From: Bedellia somnulentella
Lineage: Eukaryota > Arthropoda > Insecta > Lepidoptera > Bedelliidae
DNA length: 64,000 bases
Direction: 5' to 3'
Assembly (NCBI GenBank): GCA_963576735.1
Contig: OY755182.1
Location: forward strand, 5,208,001 to 5,272,000
The position numbers and the translations under genes were made by a program. This document shows positions 29,150 to 40,302 of this stretch, piece by piece (positions within the stretch are counted from its first letter, which is position 1; every line of letters begins with the position of its first letter). Below the pieces are notes generated by a model that was given only the letters and a program-made list of their open reading frames with translations, made no database searches and had not been told where the DNA came from.

Positions 29150-30473
29150 ATTTAACATAATTCATTTAACGTCTATATTTACTTATTTAACAGAGAAATT
29201 GAGGAATGGTTTGTCTGTAATGAATAAGCTTCGAAACCACTCAACCATTTAAAAAATATTATTTTGGTAATAGAAAGAACACTAAAACTGCCAGAAGAAG
29301 CAAAGGCTATATCATCGCGCTAAATTGAATATAGGATGAGCAGAAATTTAAGAAACCTTCGATATTTGATAAATTTTACTACCCGTGCAAAACGGTCAAG
29401 TACAACTCAACATTTATTTTTCACTTGGTCCCATAATGTGAGTATATTTTCACGGGATTCTATGTGAAATTCTATGATAATTTAATACGTAAAACCTGAT
29501 TGCATTCAAAGATGTCACTTCCAGTTTATATAACTAACTTCAAATAAATAGAAAAAAAATCATGAAAACTCTTGTTTGATTATTTTTGACCAATTCAAGT
29601 TATTTTGTTCATAATACCAATATGAAGTTTTGACGAAAACAGGGATCAGATAATTCTGAGGGCGATTATAGTATATCTAAAAAATATTTTTTACAATAAA
29701 ATCCATATGATATTAAACAATAAGATTAGTTTTCTACAATTAACTTACCAAAAACAATTGTTTCAAGTTAAAAAAGTAACTGTATAAAATAATTATAAAC
29801 AAAATAATAATTCTACTGTTCTAGACTGTACTAGACTTAATTCGAGTTGGCACACTATCGAGTTCTACCTTTATAATTCCCGGGTCCCTCGGCTTGTCAT
29901 GCACTGCAAAACACAGAATCATCTATTTTTGTATAATCGAATTATTAAAACCTGCAATATCTGTGATTGTGGGCCGTTCGCTCCTACTACTAAACCATGG
30001 AAGTAGTACTATAGAGACTACAACTTATAAAAGTACAAAAGGAAAACAAATCGTGAAATAAACTATATCATTATTATACAAGTATTTCTGTTTAAAATAG
30101 TATCTGAATCACAATCAAACTGTTAACTTTAACCTAGATCATAATCAGAAAATATCATAACAAATATATCATGAGTTATACAGAGTAAGCAAAGATTCAC
30201 TTTCAAGGGTCCTCAATAAATGGTCAATGTATACATTCCAAATGATTCGAGGTTGACATAGTCGAAGTAATTATATTTGTTTTTGTATGAAATTCACGGT
30301 TCGCCGATGATTTTAACACTTCCGTTTTGCTTTAATCATGGCAGTATTTCCGGTAGGCATATGAATTTGCGGCGAGAGGTCAGTGCATCGAAATTCATGT
30401 ACTTAGCAATTGGATACTTTGTGACTCATCATCTCATTGGAGCATTTTCGGGCAATAAACTATTTTATTAACT
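29150..30473. other. Unassigned AT-rich stretch
   Basis: No exon, RNA or known repeat recognised. Frames are under 70 codons and unsupported. Confidence 0.5.
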
Positions 30474-30615
30474 TACTAGCTCACCCCCGCAACTTTGTCT
30501 GCTTAACATAAAACCTAGCAGTTGTGAGTTGTGTAGTTCAGGCTTATTTGAGTACCAATTTCACGGGTTCGATAATCCCGCTGAGAGCAACATTTATGTG
30601 TTGGGCAAAAATTAT
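30474..30615 (+). repeat. Repeat fragment plus tRNA-like SINE head
   Basis: Starts with ACTAGCTCACCCCCGCAACT, as in the repeats at 41811 and 48924. Then GTGTAGTTCAGG and ACGGGTTCGATAATCCCGCT, the latter a good box-B/T-arm. Not a real tRNA, since no cloverleaf closes. Confidence 0.45.
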
Positions 30616-30977
30616 TGTTTCTTAGTCTTTTATGTTATTTGTATAATATAGTATTAAATGTATCGTTAAGTTAGTATTCCATAATACAAGCCATTGAGTT
30701 ATACTTAGTTTGGGGCTAACTTGATCTGTGTAATCAAAGCCGTCTTTAACTTATTGGTGGCCCTGGGCAAATGAGGATAATGGGGCCCCTATGACTTTGA
30801 CAGAACACTATTTTGTTAGAATAAACAAAGAAAGTAGATAAGTAAGTTTCCAAATTCATTTTTCGATCCTGTGACGATCTTCCAAGTAGATCTTAGCGAT
30901 GTCTGCTGTTGAACTAGAACCTCAGCCCGTTAACAATTAATAATTCGAAAAATTTATAAAATTAATAACAATTTTTT

Positions 30978-31337
30978 TTTGTAAACGGGACCCTATTACT
31001 AAGCCTCCGCTGTCTGTCACCAGGCTCAAATTTTCACAAATGATGCATTTCTGTTGCTGCGATAACAAAAAATACTAAAATATTATTGAGTCCCCATACA
31101 ATAAACATGTTTTTTTTGTATGTTTTTTCTGAATACAAAAAAACGGTAACAATTAGAAAATTAAAATTTTCACGAAATATTCACTTATATATTACCTTTC
31201 GATATAAATATTTAAATGACAATAAGTAAATATTAAAGGGGGGCTCCCATGATATTCACACAAACGTGATTTTCCATATAGATAATAATACGGAACCCGT
31301 AGTGCGTAAGCCGACTCACACTTAGACGGTTGTTTTA
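30978..31337 (+). repeat. Family B element, 5'-truncated
   Basis: AAACGGGACCCTATTACTAA...CTGTCTGTC at the left and ACGGAACCCGTAGTGCGTAA...CACTTAGACGGTTGTTTT at the right, matching 42536-43167. Confidence 0.65.
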
Positions 31338-31577
31338 GAAATTCAACTCCATCTATTATTTGTAAGCAAAGGCTTACATATTTTTTTTCGTTTGTAAAAA
31401 AATAGTTCTTCTTATATTTTGTTAATTAAATATCTCGAGAACAACGCATCAGAAATCGAAACATGATACATATAACTTTTAGAGAATTTTATTGTAATTT
31501 AATAAAGCCAAATTTTTAAGTAGGAGTAGATTAACTTCGCGCATGCAAAAGCTGTAAGCAAATTGGTTTTGTAGTCA

Positions 31578-33002
31578 TAATCCGGTCAATTTATACATTC
31601 AAGGTTACATTAATTCATAAGAAGCTGAAAATTGGCACAATTGTTCTAAACATGATTATAAATGAAACCTCAAAAGTCCCCATTGTTCCGAGGTGTGCTA
31701 AAAATTTTACACGAGGTCAAAGGTCAAAAAATGAGTTTTTAGCGATTTTTAACGAAACGGTAAGTTTTTTCGCATAATCACCTTAGTACAAAATTGTAGA
31801 TCAGAAAATTTTCTACAAAAACACATCAATATTTTTTTCCTAAAAGCCACCATTTTGAAGATATAACGCGTTGAAAAGTTCGATCATTGGTAATCTTCAT
31901 ACTTTGCACACGTTTCCACGCCACCTATGAGGTAGTGTACTTAGCGCGTTTTATTTTAACGTGGTATGCCCAGTAGGCCTATTCCACGGGTCTGCAGTGA
32001 TTTTATTTGTTTTAAAACTATTGTAAAATATATTTGTACATATCGGTTGGTTAAAATAATGGCGATGTAATTGAAAATGAAATGATTAATATTCCTCGTC
32101 TGATTCGTAATTTTCCAGGATTACTGTTTCTTGTTCTTCGTCTTTTTCTTGCTCTTCTTCCTGTTCTTCTTCTTCTTCTTTTTCTTCTATTTCACAGATC
32201 AACTGTCCAACTAGCGATTCCTCATTGGTATCATATGAGTCTTCTAGATTAGCTGACTCAACATTAGAGCACGATCGGCCTTGGCAGTTTGTGCATGCCA
32301 GGGAACAAAACAGTCCAACTTTTCTGCATCCACATTTAGCATTACAACCTCTTTTACAGTTGCAAAATATTCAGTTGAGAAGTTTCTCAGGTGCTGGTGG
32401 AAGTATGCTACTGAGGTTGGAGGTAAAGAAGCTAGTTGCACTTGCTTTTTATTACGCGTATTTTTAACAAAAGTTGCGAATCGCAACTTATCTAAGCAAG
32501 TGGTTTTTTTAGGAGCTCCGTACATAGCGAGAAGAAATTGAATTCCGATGTTGATAACGTCTGGTTGAGTTGAGTCACTATTTTTAAAAACTTCAGCACA
32601 TTGAAGTAAGTCATTTTTTTAAACACCTTATAAATGATGTTCATACGTGGCGTACATGTGCAAAGTATGAAGATTACCAATGATCGAACTTTTCAACGCG
32701 TTATATCTTCAAAATGGTGGCTTTTAGGAAAAAAAATATTGATATGTTTTTTGTAGAAAATTTTCTGATCTACAATTTTGTACAAAGGTGATTTTGCGAA
32801 AAAACTCACCGTCTCGCTTAAAATCGCAAAAAACTCATTTTTTTTACCTTTGACCTCGTGTAAAATTTTAAGCACACCTCGGAACGATGGGGACTTTTGA
32901 GGTTTCATTTATAATCATGTTTTGAACAATTGTGCCAATTTTCAGCTTCTTATGAATTTATGTAACCTTCCTCCTTATTTTAGGCCTAAATTGACCGGAC
33001 TA
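31578..33002 (-). mobile_element. DNA-transposon-like element with ~350-bp inverted repeats and CXC-domain gene
   Basis: The arms run about 31578-31935 and 32640-33002. Tips TAATCCGGTCAATTTA and TAAATTGACCGGACTA, with nearly continuous complementarity inward (e.g. CAAAAGTCCCCATTGTTCCG against CGGAACGATGGGGACTTTTG). TCA on each side (31575-31577, 33003-33005) may be the TSD. The ~700-bp centre encodes a decayed protein on minus. It lies within other repetitive DNA (GGGCCCC-rich pieces at 30780 and 33090). Superfamily unknown. Confidence 0.7.
32086..32615 (-). pseudogene. Decayed transposon protein with Tesmin/TSO1-like cysteine cluster
   Basis: The first frame reads LQCAEVFKNSDSTQPDVINI to QLASLPPTSVAYFHQHLRN. 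After a deletion and frame change a second frame reads CNCKRGCNAKCGCRKVGLFC then SLACTNCQGRSC, and ends in a long Glu-rich acidic tail to the stop at 32086. The C-x-C-x3-C-x3-C-x-C-x6-C-x3-C-x2-C spacing is that of CXC/CRC (Tesmin/TSO1-like) DNA-binding modules. An LPPTxxA..H box before such a module is a recurrent C-terminus in arthropod repeat-associated proteins. The N-terminal part, and any catalytic core, is missing. Confidence 0.6.
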
Positions 33003-33220
33003 TCAGTAATTTAGGATCGATGTATACGAATCGAAAAAAAAATCGCCAAAATTTTGGTTGTCGTTTTGTGATCTGGCTGAGCCAAGGGGGCCCCTATAGA
33101 TCACAGGGCCCTGGGCACTTGCCCAGAGTGCCCAGTGGGAAAGAGGGGCTTGTGTGTAATATTTGTCCGTATTTAAATAATTTTAATCGTTTAAGATTAT
33201 ATCATTTGTATAAGATATAA

Positions 33221-33474
33221 CATACATACATACATACATATACTCACGGCTATAAATCCCTTAACGGGGTAGCCAGAGCCTTGGAATGAGAAATTCCTCG
33301 GCCACTTTTGGAAGTTAATTGGGGAAAATATGGTAATAATAATTCTTTTTGGTGACGGGTCTCCAACCACATCGCCCAAAAATCACTTAAAAAGCCCCTA
33401 TACCCTTAGTCGCCTCTTACGATCACCCACGGGTAGAAATGGGGAAGTGTTATTCTAAGCCGACACTACACGGC
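33221..33474 (-). repeat. Family A element, near full length
   Basis: (CATA)n then CTCACGGCTATAAATCCC, ending CTAAGCCGACACTACACGGC. It abuts the right copy of a 25-bp direct repeat. Confidence 0.85.
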
Positions 33475-33499
33475 AATGACTTGAAATCACTTTCTTTCT

Positions 33500-33869
33500 T
33501 AATTTTTTACACTCACTCGATTTAAATACTTTGGGTAGGGCTTATATAAGTTTTTTCTCAGAGGTCTAAAGGGTATAGAAACACTATACTTGTCAACTGG
33601 CCTTTTAGATATATATTGGCATCTTTATGTACTTTAATTTAGGAATCTTGGATGATTGCAATAGGCATTAATTTTCATACAAATACAACTTAATTAAATA
33701 AATTATTGATTAAAAAAATGTAAACAAAGAGTCGTAGACTTGGACATTCATTACGAATTCAATGATTGAGTAGCTCTGCTTACGTTTATTAGTATCATAA
33801 ACATACATAAATTAAATATTTCGTAGAAGTTACTCGAATACTTATTTATTGTAATATTTCAGATATAAA
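33500..33869 (+). promoter_or_regulatory. Upstream region of the secreted-protein gene
   Basis: AT-rich. A good acceptor (GTAATATTTCAG, ending 33862) sits 7 bp before the start codon. The first coding exon is therefore probably preceded by an intron, and the promoter lies further upstream with a non-coding exon I cannot place. Confidence 0.45.
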
Positions 33870-33971
33870 ATGGGCAGAACGAAAACGGTTTTGATAATAT
33901 GGTGTGGCTTTCTTCTAAGCAGTGCTGTGGTGACTGCTAGGGATGAAGAGATTGGTTACAACATAGAAAAG
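33870..33971 (+). CDS. Secreted-protein gene, coding exon 1 (signal peptide)
   Basis: 34 codons ending EIGYNIEK, phase-0 donor at 33972. The hydrophobic stretch VLIIWCGFLLSSAVV follows a basic N-terminus (GRTK), as in a classical signal sequence. Confidence 0.85.
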
Positions 33972-36905
33972 GTGAGTTATTAATACAAGTGGCTTCTAAA
34001 TTTTTAACATAAAATATACTCACATACAATATACTTTTCACATACATACATATTCTCACGGCTATAAATCCCTAGAAGGGGTAGCCACAGCTAAGGAATT
34101 AGAAATTGCTCAGCCACTTTTGGAAGTTGAGTGGGGAAAAGATGTTAAAATAAAGGTTTATGGTGATGGGTCTCCAACCGCATCGCCCAAAAATCCAATA
34201 AAAAGTCCCAATACCCTTAGTCGCCCGTGGGTAGAAAGGGGTAGCGACATTCTAAGCCGGCACTACACGGCAATAATAATATACTTTCCCTTAAACTCAA
34301 ATTCAATTTTCACGCCGTGTCACGCCGAAGGGGTGGCAGAGAGGAACGAATACTTATCTCACCATCACCTGACATTTCGAGCACTTGGTGTTCGGAGTAC
34401 CCATGTTTTGTTGGGACAGTGCATTCATGTGTTAGGGGCAGATCTATGGCCGCTTTGCACAAATAGTCTGTCAAAAGACTTCTAAGTGATTTGGGTTTCC
34501 TCGCAATGTTTTGTCTCACCGTTAAAGACCTTGATAAATTAACTATAAATATGACTTTAGAAAGGACACATTAGTGTAGTGTCAGCTTAAAATAAAACTA
34601 ATCCATTTTCCCTTGCGGGTGTCGTAACGGAACGTAAGTTAGGGGCTGTTGCAGTGATTTTTGGGCGATGTACGAGTAGCTGGAAACTAATGGACAACAA
34701 CTTTATCTACTCCACTTCCAAATTTTAGCCGTTTATAGCCAAGAGTATGTATGTAGATTATTGTAGATGTCGCAGTCGGATTGTATAATCCGCCGTATTA
34801 CATTACGGCTGATATCTAAATCTAAAACAGCGTCGTTTTATAATGCGGCGGTTCAAGCATTGGCCGGATAGTCATTATGGTACGTTCTTCAATATGGCGG
34901 CCCATGTTTCGTTGGCATCGTATGCTTACAAAATAAAACAATATTTAGAATAAAAATCAATTTAAATAAACAGAAAAAGTTATATTTTTTAATACCAAAT
35001 AAAATATTTGACTTCAGACATTTATCATTAATATTATAAATCACACGTGACAGTCATCATATATATTTAGTATAATTAAACTTTTCCAAACGTTATATTA
35101 AAAAGCTATTTTGCACATTGACCATAGTTTTTTGATTGTTCCAAATTGTGAAAATTGATCTTAAAGTCACTGTTCACCGACATATTTAACACGTTTTCAT
35201 TGTTTAATTCACTCACAATTTAACAACCCACTTTCTGTATTCAACGCCATTGTTGTTGTTATGTCAGGTAGCGGCACGAGTGTTAAGAATCGGAACTAAA
35301 AACTTTCAAAGTGGCGGCTGATCTCTCGCTTTATTACATTATGGCTAGCCGTGTTGAATGACATATGGCGTCGAATACAAACCGGCGGTTTTATATTTAG
35401 CCGCATTCAATCCGGCCAATGCTTGAACCACCGCATTACAAAACGACGCTGTTTTAGATATCAGCCGTAATGTAATACGGCGGATTATACAATCCAACTG
35501 CGACATATATAGGAGTAAATAAACAGTCCTGACAAATAAAAGACACTTTAAACTTTTGTACCTGGTGGTAACAAAATGGCACAAAAAACAGAAGAACCTC
35601 TGCCAGCCCTTCTATGTGTTGATAAGTCAGCCAGACAGTTTAAATGTATATTTTTATACCTTGATAATATGTGTATAAGGCATGGCATCAATATATTGGT
35701 ATAGACAATTGCATAAACGTTATTTTCAATGATTTCAGGATACAATGACGATTGAAAATACTAGAGACCGACGTGATGTGATCGAAGAAGAACGCTACCA
35801 TAATATAAGATCAGAGATGAAGAAAGAAAATAAAAGACCAACACATTGGATTCCAGGACAATCATTAGATGACTCGGCAGCTAAAATATCAATAACTACC
35901 GAAAAAGAAGAAGAATTACCACCGAATCCTACTACTGAGAGAGTAACTGATAAACCAACAGGTCGCGGGGCTAGGGCTTCAAATGAAAACTGGGTAAAAC
36001 TACCATTCCCTGAACGAGAAGAATCGGAAAGAAATAATGTTTTAACTCCACCACAACCTTCAGGTGAGCTCCTCAATTCAAGAATGCCGCGCATTAACTT
36101 TGTCACACAAAGCAAAGGTATAGAATCAGCGGAATCAAAAGATAACATTCAGAGATCATCAAGAAACGGCGATAGACAAGACTTTGTTAGACCAGGTGAA
36201 GAAGAAAAGAAACAACAAAAGCCAGTTTACCCTCGCCAAGCACTTTATTATCCAGAAGAATCAAGAAAATTCTATGATGATAGATATTATCCGGCTGATG
36301 ATATATACAGGCGCGAACTTCCTTATGATATGTATGATAGAAGGCGTACTTATTATCCAGGCCCAAGAATGAATAGATATGATGAAAACTATGACAGTTA
36401 TTCAGCGAGAAAACCTAAAAGAATTATTTACTACGCTCATTTACCAGAAGTAGTTCGAACCCCTCCTAATGTAGATTTAAGATACAGATACCCCGCAGAT
36501 CCTTACCGACGGTTTGAAGATGACCAGTATTCTAGAAGTGGAAGATACGACCACAGATTTAGAAGTGGATACCCATATCCATATGCACCTTTGAGGAAAG
36601 ATGACCGAGCTTACAGAGACTTAGCTGGGGCTGGAACTGACACAAAATTAAAGAAAACTGAAGAGAAAGTTACCGTGACGCCAATAATGAACAAAGATGA
36701 TAAGTACAAGGGTAATCTGAATAAGAATAGAAATAGAAATCTCGTAGACAATCACCATTACCAGGATACTGTTGATATACATTACACTGAGCCACTGTTT
36801 CATAAAAGTTTCGAGGATGTCGTGAGATCGGACGATGGATACTTGCGATACGACGAACCCTTGTTCCAGAGCGCTGTCGAAGACGCTTATCGACAAAAGT
36901 TTTAG
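33870..36905 (+). CDS. Unrecognised secreted Tyr/Arg-rich protein, 2 coding exons, 422 aa
   Basis: Exon 1 (33870-33971) encodes MGRTKTVLIIWCGFLLSSAV VTARDEE, a clear signal peptide, likely cut after Ala23. Donor GTGAGT. Exon 2 (35739-36905) enters at TTTCAG in phase 0. Residues 36-190 are charged and Pro/Thr/Ser-rich. About 195-325 is dense in Tyr, Arg, Asp and Pro (YYPGPRMNRYDENYDSY). A better-ordered core at about 259 reads KPKRIIYYAHLPEVVRTPPN. Near the C-terminus a short unit repeats: YTEPLFHKSFEDV and YDEPLFQSAVEDA. RDRR at about 43 and RKPKR at about 258 could be furin-type sites. No known domain. An extracellular-matrix, cuticle or eggshell role is a guess from composition. AATAAA at 36979. 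Confidence 0.85.
34041..34272 (-). repeat. Family A element
   Basis: CATACATACATATTCTCACG, then GGCTATAAATCCC, to CTAAGCCGGCACTACACGGC. Lacks the GTAAGAGG stretch. In the intron of the secreted-protein gene. Confidence 0.8.
34296..34535 (-). repeat. Family D SINE, inverted
   Basis: TTTTCACGCCGTGTCACGCC GAAGGGGTGGCAGAG tail complement, then CACTTGGTGTTCGGAGTACC, CATGTTTTGTTGGACAGTG-like body and GTCAAAAGACTTCTAAGTG. Confidence 0.65.
34574..34755 (+). repeat. Family A element, diverged
   Basis: GTGTAGTGTCAGCTTAAAAT to CCAAGAGTATGTATG, with several internal deletions. Confidence 0.65.
34767..35506. mobile_element. MITE with ~115-bp terminal inverted repeats, 740 bp
   Basis: The left arm starts ATGTCGCAGTCGGATTGTAT and runs to AAGCATTGGCCGGAT (about 34880). 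The right arm (about 35385-35506) is its complement, from ATCCGGCCAATGCTTGAACC to ATACAATCCAACTGCGACAT. The centre is AT-rich without a gene, though TGGCGGCCCATG/TGGCGGCTGATC pieces may extend the arms imperfectly. No clear TSD. In the secreted-protein gene intron. Confidence 0.75.
35739..36905 (+). CDS. Secreted-protein gene, coding exon 2
   Basis: 388 codons from DTMTIENTRDRRDV to VEDAYRQKF and the TAG stop. Open throughout, with regular codon use unlike the flanking repeats, which supports it as coding despite its low complexity. Confidence 0.85.
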   Translation, partial: DTMTIENTRDRRDVIEEERYHNIRSEMKKENKRPTHWIPGQSLDDSAAKISITTEKEEELPPNPTTERVTDKPTGRGARASNENWVKLPFPEREESERNNVLTPPQPSGELLNSRMPRINFVTQSKGIESAESKDNIQRSSRNGDRQDFVRPGEEEKKQQKPVYPRQALYYPEESRKFYDDRYYPADDIYRRELPYDMYDRRRTYYPGPRMNRYDENYDSYSARKPKRIIYYAHLPEVVRTPPNVDLRYRYPADPYRRFEDDQYSRSGRYDHRFRSGYPYPYAPLRKDDRAYRDLAGAGTDTKLKKTEEKVTVTPIMNKDDKYKGNLNKNRNRNLVDNHHYQDTVDIHYTEPLFHKSFEDVVRSDDGYLRYDEPLFQSAVEDAYRQKF

Positions 36906-37758
36906 AAACTTACATTATCGTAATATTTATACCTAAAACGTGCAAATGTTATTCAACAGAATGTTAGTAAAAGGAAGCAATAAATGTAATTATAAAGGAT
37001 GAATTTTAATCATTCGCTGAGCTGCGACAAATTGTACAAGCCATAAATCGTGTTTCAACCGAGGCATTTAAATTAAACAGAGGGTAAGACGGATTTCATT
37101 AAGAATTAATTAATGTCATTCTTAAGCAGTTTTGTTTTTCCCACTCACTCCTACGAATAAAAAACATCTGTTGTGGATCTTTTAAGCGGCGACGCGTATT
37201 TTAAGGTAATTAAGTAATAAATTATGTTTCTGGCAACACTTAGAGGTGGGGGCCAATTACAGTGGGCATTAAAGAAAATGAATAGCTTGAGTAGAGAGGT
37301 GGAAAACCAACATGACTAATTAAGGAGGGGTCTTAAAAAATTCAACAGCGTGACAGCTTGTAATCAAGGGAATAGATTTGGATTTTTTAACAGACGCGCC
37401 GCGGTATAGAGCAGCGATAAATTTTGCGGTAATTAAATATCATGTCTTGGGGTGAAAGCGGGGCTCTTGGAAGGGACGTTTACTTTTTTCTCTCAAATTT
37501 CTAAGTTGTTGTTTAGGTAGTTATGAATGTGATATGTGAAGCCCTTAATTGAATTTTTTATTGCATATTTATTAATTACTGAATAATTTTTGTGAGTTTT
37601 ATATAAATATTGAGACGCGACGCCCGTACCAGATCAGGAAAGTACAATATCTTGCTCATCTTTTGATATTTAAATCTTCCGTTCTATGCTATTGATGGGT
37701 TTATATTTTCTTTTTAATTTCATAAAGATGTAATGTTTTCCAAATTTCGCTGCAAAAT
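36906..37758 (+). other. 3' UTR and flank of the secreted-protein gene
   Basis: AATAAA at 36979-36984. Beyond it lies non-repetitive DNA with some GC-richer patches (e.g. TTTAACAGACGCGCCGCGG near 37390). No exon seen. Confidence 0.5.
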
Positions 37759-37888
37759 CCCAACAACCTTTATTTTACCATATTTTCCCTACTCAACTTT
37801 CCAAAAGTGGCTGAGGAATTTCTAATTCCTTAGCTCTGGCTACCCCTTCTTGGGATTTATAGCCGTGAGTATATGTATGTATGTATGT
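37759..37888 (+). repeat. Family A element, 5'-truncated
   Basis: CCAACAACCTTTATTTTACC to GCCGTGAGTATATGTATG and (TATG)n. Confidence 0.8.
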
Positions 37889-37970
37889 TGACGCCTTTTT
37901 ACGTTTTGATTATCAAGATTTTAATTTTCTAAATTGTTTAATTGTTTCAAATTTATTCCCACCTTAACAT

Positions 37971-38117
37971 ACATACATATACTCACGGCTATAAATCCAT
38001 AGAAAGGGCAGCCAGAGCTTCAGAATGAAAAATTCCTCAGTCGCATTTGGAAGTTGATAGGGGGGAAAAGATGGTAGAAATAAAGTAGCGTTAGTGATGG
38101 GTGGGAATTACAGCCGT
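37971..38117 (-). repeat. Family A element, truncated
   Basis: CATACATACATATACTCACG, then GGCTATAAATCC, to AGTGATGGGTGGGAATTAC. An inverted neighbour of the copies at 37759 and 38145. Confidence 0.7.
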
Positions 38118-38144
38118 GAATGCATGCATGCATCCATTAATTAT

Positions 38145-38393
38145 ACATACATACATACATATACTCAAGGCTATAAATCCCTAGAAGGGGTAGCCAGAGC
38201 TAAGGAATTAAAACTTCCTCAGCCACTTTTGGAAAATTGAGTGGGGAAAAGATGATAAAGTTAAGGTTGTTGGTGATGGGTTTCCAACCGCATCGCCCAA
38301 AATCCCTTAAAAGCCCCAATTCCGTTAGTCGCCTCTTACGTACACCCATCGGTAGAAACGGGGTAGTGCTATTCTAAGCCGACACTACACGGC
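38145..38393 (-). repeat. Family A element, near full length
   Basis: (ACAT)n CTCAAGGCTATAAATCCC to CTAAGCCGACACTACACGGC. Confidence 0.85.
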
Positions 38394-39134
38394 TTAATTA
38401 TATACTAGTAAAAACTGCAAATAAACTTTTATATTTGAGATAAGAACTTTAAATTTCATTGTACTGGAAATCTAGTCTTAGGATAACAACCCAATTAAAA
38501 TTGTAAGTATGTAGTAGTAATTATAGCTAGCCAACCTGAAATTGATTAACTATAAAAACACGTCCAAATTTGAGTTGACTTCAAAGAAACTGTTTACGGA
38601 ATTTGAAATGAAAAATAAACTTTGACCCACGAAAAGCAAACATTTTTAATTACGGCAAAATTTAAGTATCAAAAATCCACGCATTTTTGATCCAAACAAA
38701 CGTTTTGACCCGCCGATATCATTCGCCAATACTGAATGCAAATATTTGCCGTCCAGTTACGATTCAGCAAACAAAACTGAGCTTTATTCCAAAGATTTTA
38801 AGAGTCAATGACTACTATTTGTATTGGTATCGTCACTGCAAAGACTGATGAGTTGAATTATTTATGGGGTTGCAATGGTAGAGTGTCCATAATAGAAAAT
38901 ATAAAATATTGGAGTTGGAGAAATGTTAAAAGAAATCGTACTACGGCACCGTAAAATATAATTTATTTGACATGAAGTTAGAATTATAAAAAAATACGCC
39001 CCATTATTGCAATCCTGTTAAATAAAATTACAATAGCAAAATAGCTCCAATATTCGCCAACCCAGGAAGTGGTTACAGGTTTGATCCATTGAGGGAAAAC
39101 TAAATACGGTTATTGTAAATGTTTTTCCTTTATT
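38394..39134. other. Unassigned stretch
   Basis: No gene or recognised repeat. AT-rich, without obvious structure. Confidence 0.45.
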
Positions 39135-39556
39135 CATATACTCACGACTATAAAGCCCAAAAAGAAGTGGCCTGAGCTTTAGAATTACAAATTCTTCAGC
39201 TTCTTTTGGAAGTCGACGTGGGAAAGGATTAAAACAAACATTATAATCAATCAATAATTATTGGTGACAGCGCACTCTCAGAAAGAAAGAGGCTCAAGTC
39301 CAAAAATAGTGATATTGAGTTACAATCATAGAGAGGCATAAAGATGTATGCTCTAAAACGAAGGCACTTATTGTTATAGGGACGGAAAATTCGCTATCCT
39401 GTTTTTTTAACAATAAGTACCTTTGTTTTCCTATTCATCGATGCGCGAAAATGCGATAGGTCTTCAAATGCATCGACTAATAATCACTTAAAAAGCCCAA
39501 ATACTCTAAGTTGCCTCTTTCGACACCCGCGGGTAGAAATGGGTTAATGCTATTCT
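39135..39556 (-). repeat. Family A element split by ~215 bp of unrelated DNA
   Basis: Tail side ATTCATATACTCACGACTAT to about 39245. The head side resumes near 39470 (CATCGACTAATAATCACTTA, AAAAGCCCAAATACTC...CACCCGCGGGTAGAAATGGG). The insert has no clear termini. Confidence 0.55.
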
Positions 39557-40082
39557 AATCCTTATTTATAAATATTCTTTACCTCGAAATATAAGTATTC
39601 TTAATAAGAAGCCATTTCTGTGCTGTGTTTTTCGAGGCTTTCTTAGTCTGTGTAGTATTTCTGTATATATAAGTAAAGCAGTATATTAAAGTCCAATATA
39701 CGCTGTGGGTGAATTATGAACCTTCCTTTGCTTTATCTGACGATAGATAATGGTCACCCTACACAAAGGGTTGTGACAGATGCCGAGCCCCGGGTCACAT
39801 CCTCAACAATATTACACAATTTAAGTAAACAGCCCCGTCTTGAGTAGCCGCCTGGGGGTGTTTCATTATCTACTGCATAGAACTAATGCAATGAGGAGAA
39901 GTATGTATTTCTTGTCCTATTATATTTGATTAGTTTATAGTTCATTAGGGTGAAGAGTAATATTGTAAGGTAACTTAAAAAGGTGAGTACATACTATGAC
40001 AATGTATCAGCTCTATGCGGCGATAGACTTGAGGTATTTAGATATACTGTCCAGGCCAAAATTATGTGCTCTGAATGTTGCC
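39557..40082. other. Unassigned stretch
   Basis: No gene or recognised repeat. A GC-richer patch lies at 39775-39860 (GCCGAGCCCCGGGTCACATC). Confidence 0.4.
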
Positions 40083-40290
40083 TACATACATATATACACA
40101 CGACTATAATTCCCCAAAAGAAGTGGCCAGAGCTTCAAATGCGAAATTCCTCAGCCACTTTTGGAAGTTACATAAATGTTCTTGGTGATGGGTCTCCAAC
40201 CGCATCACCCAAGAATCACTTAAAAAGCCCTTATAACCTAAGCCGCCTCTTAAGGACACCTACGAGTAGTAATAGGGTAGTGTTATTCTA
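40083..40290 (-). repeat. Family A element
   Basis: CATACATATATACACACGAC to GTGTTATTCTAAGCC. It lies directly beside the LINE tail at 40303. Confidence 0.75.
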
Positions 40291-40302
40291 AGCCTACTCA
40301 GC

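Noticed and set aside
30720..33200. One large outer element suggested by GGGCCCC-rich pieces at 30780 and 33090
   Set aside because: The pieces do not align as clear termini and the interval holds unrelated nested repeats.
35795..36148. 117-codon antisense frame over the secreted-protein exon
   Set aside because: Shadow of the sense coding sequence. No independent signals.
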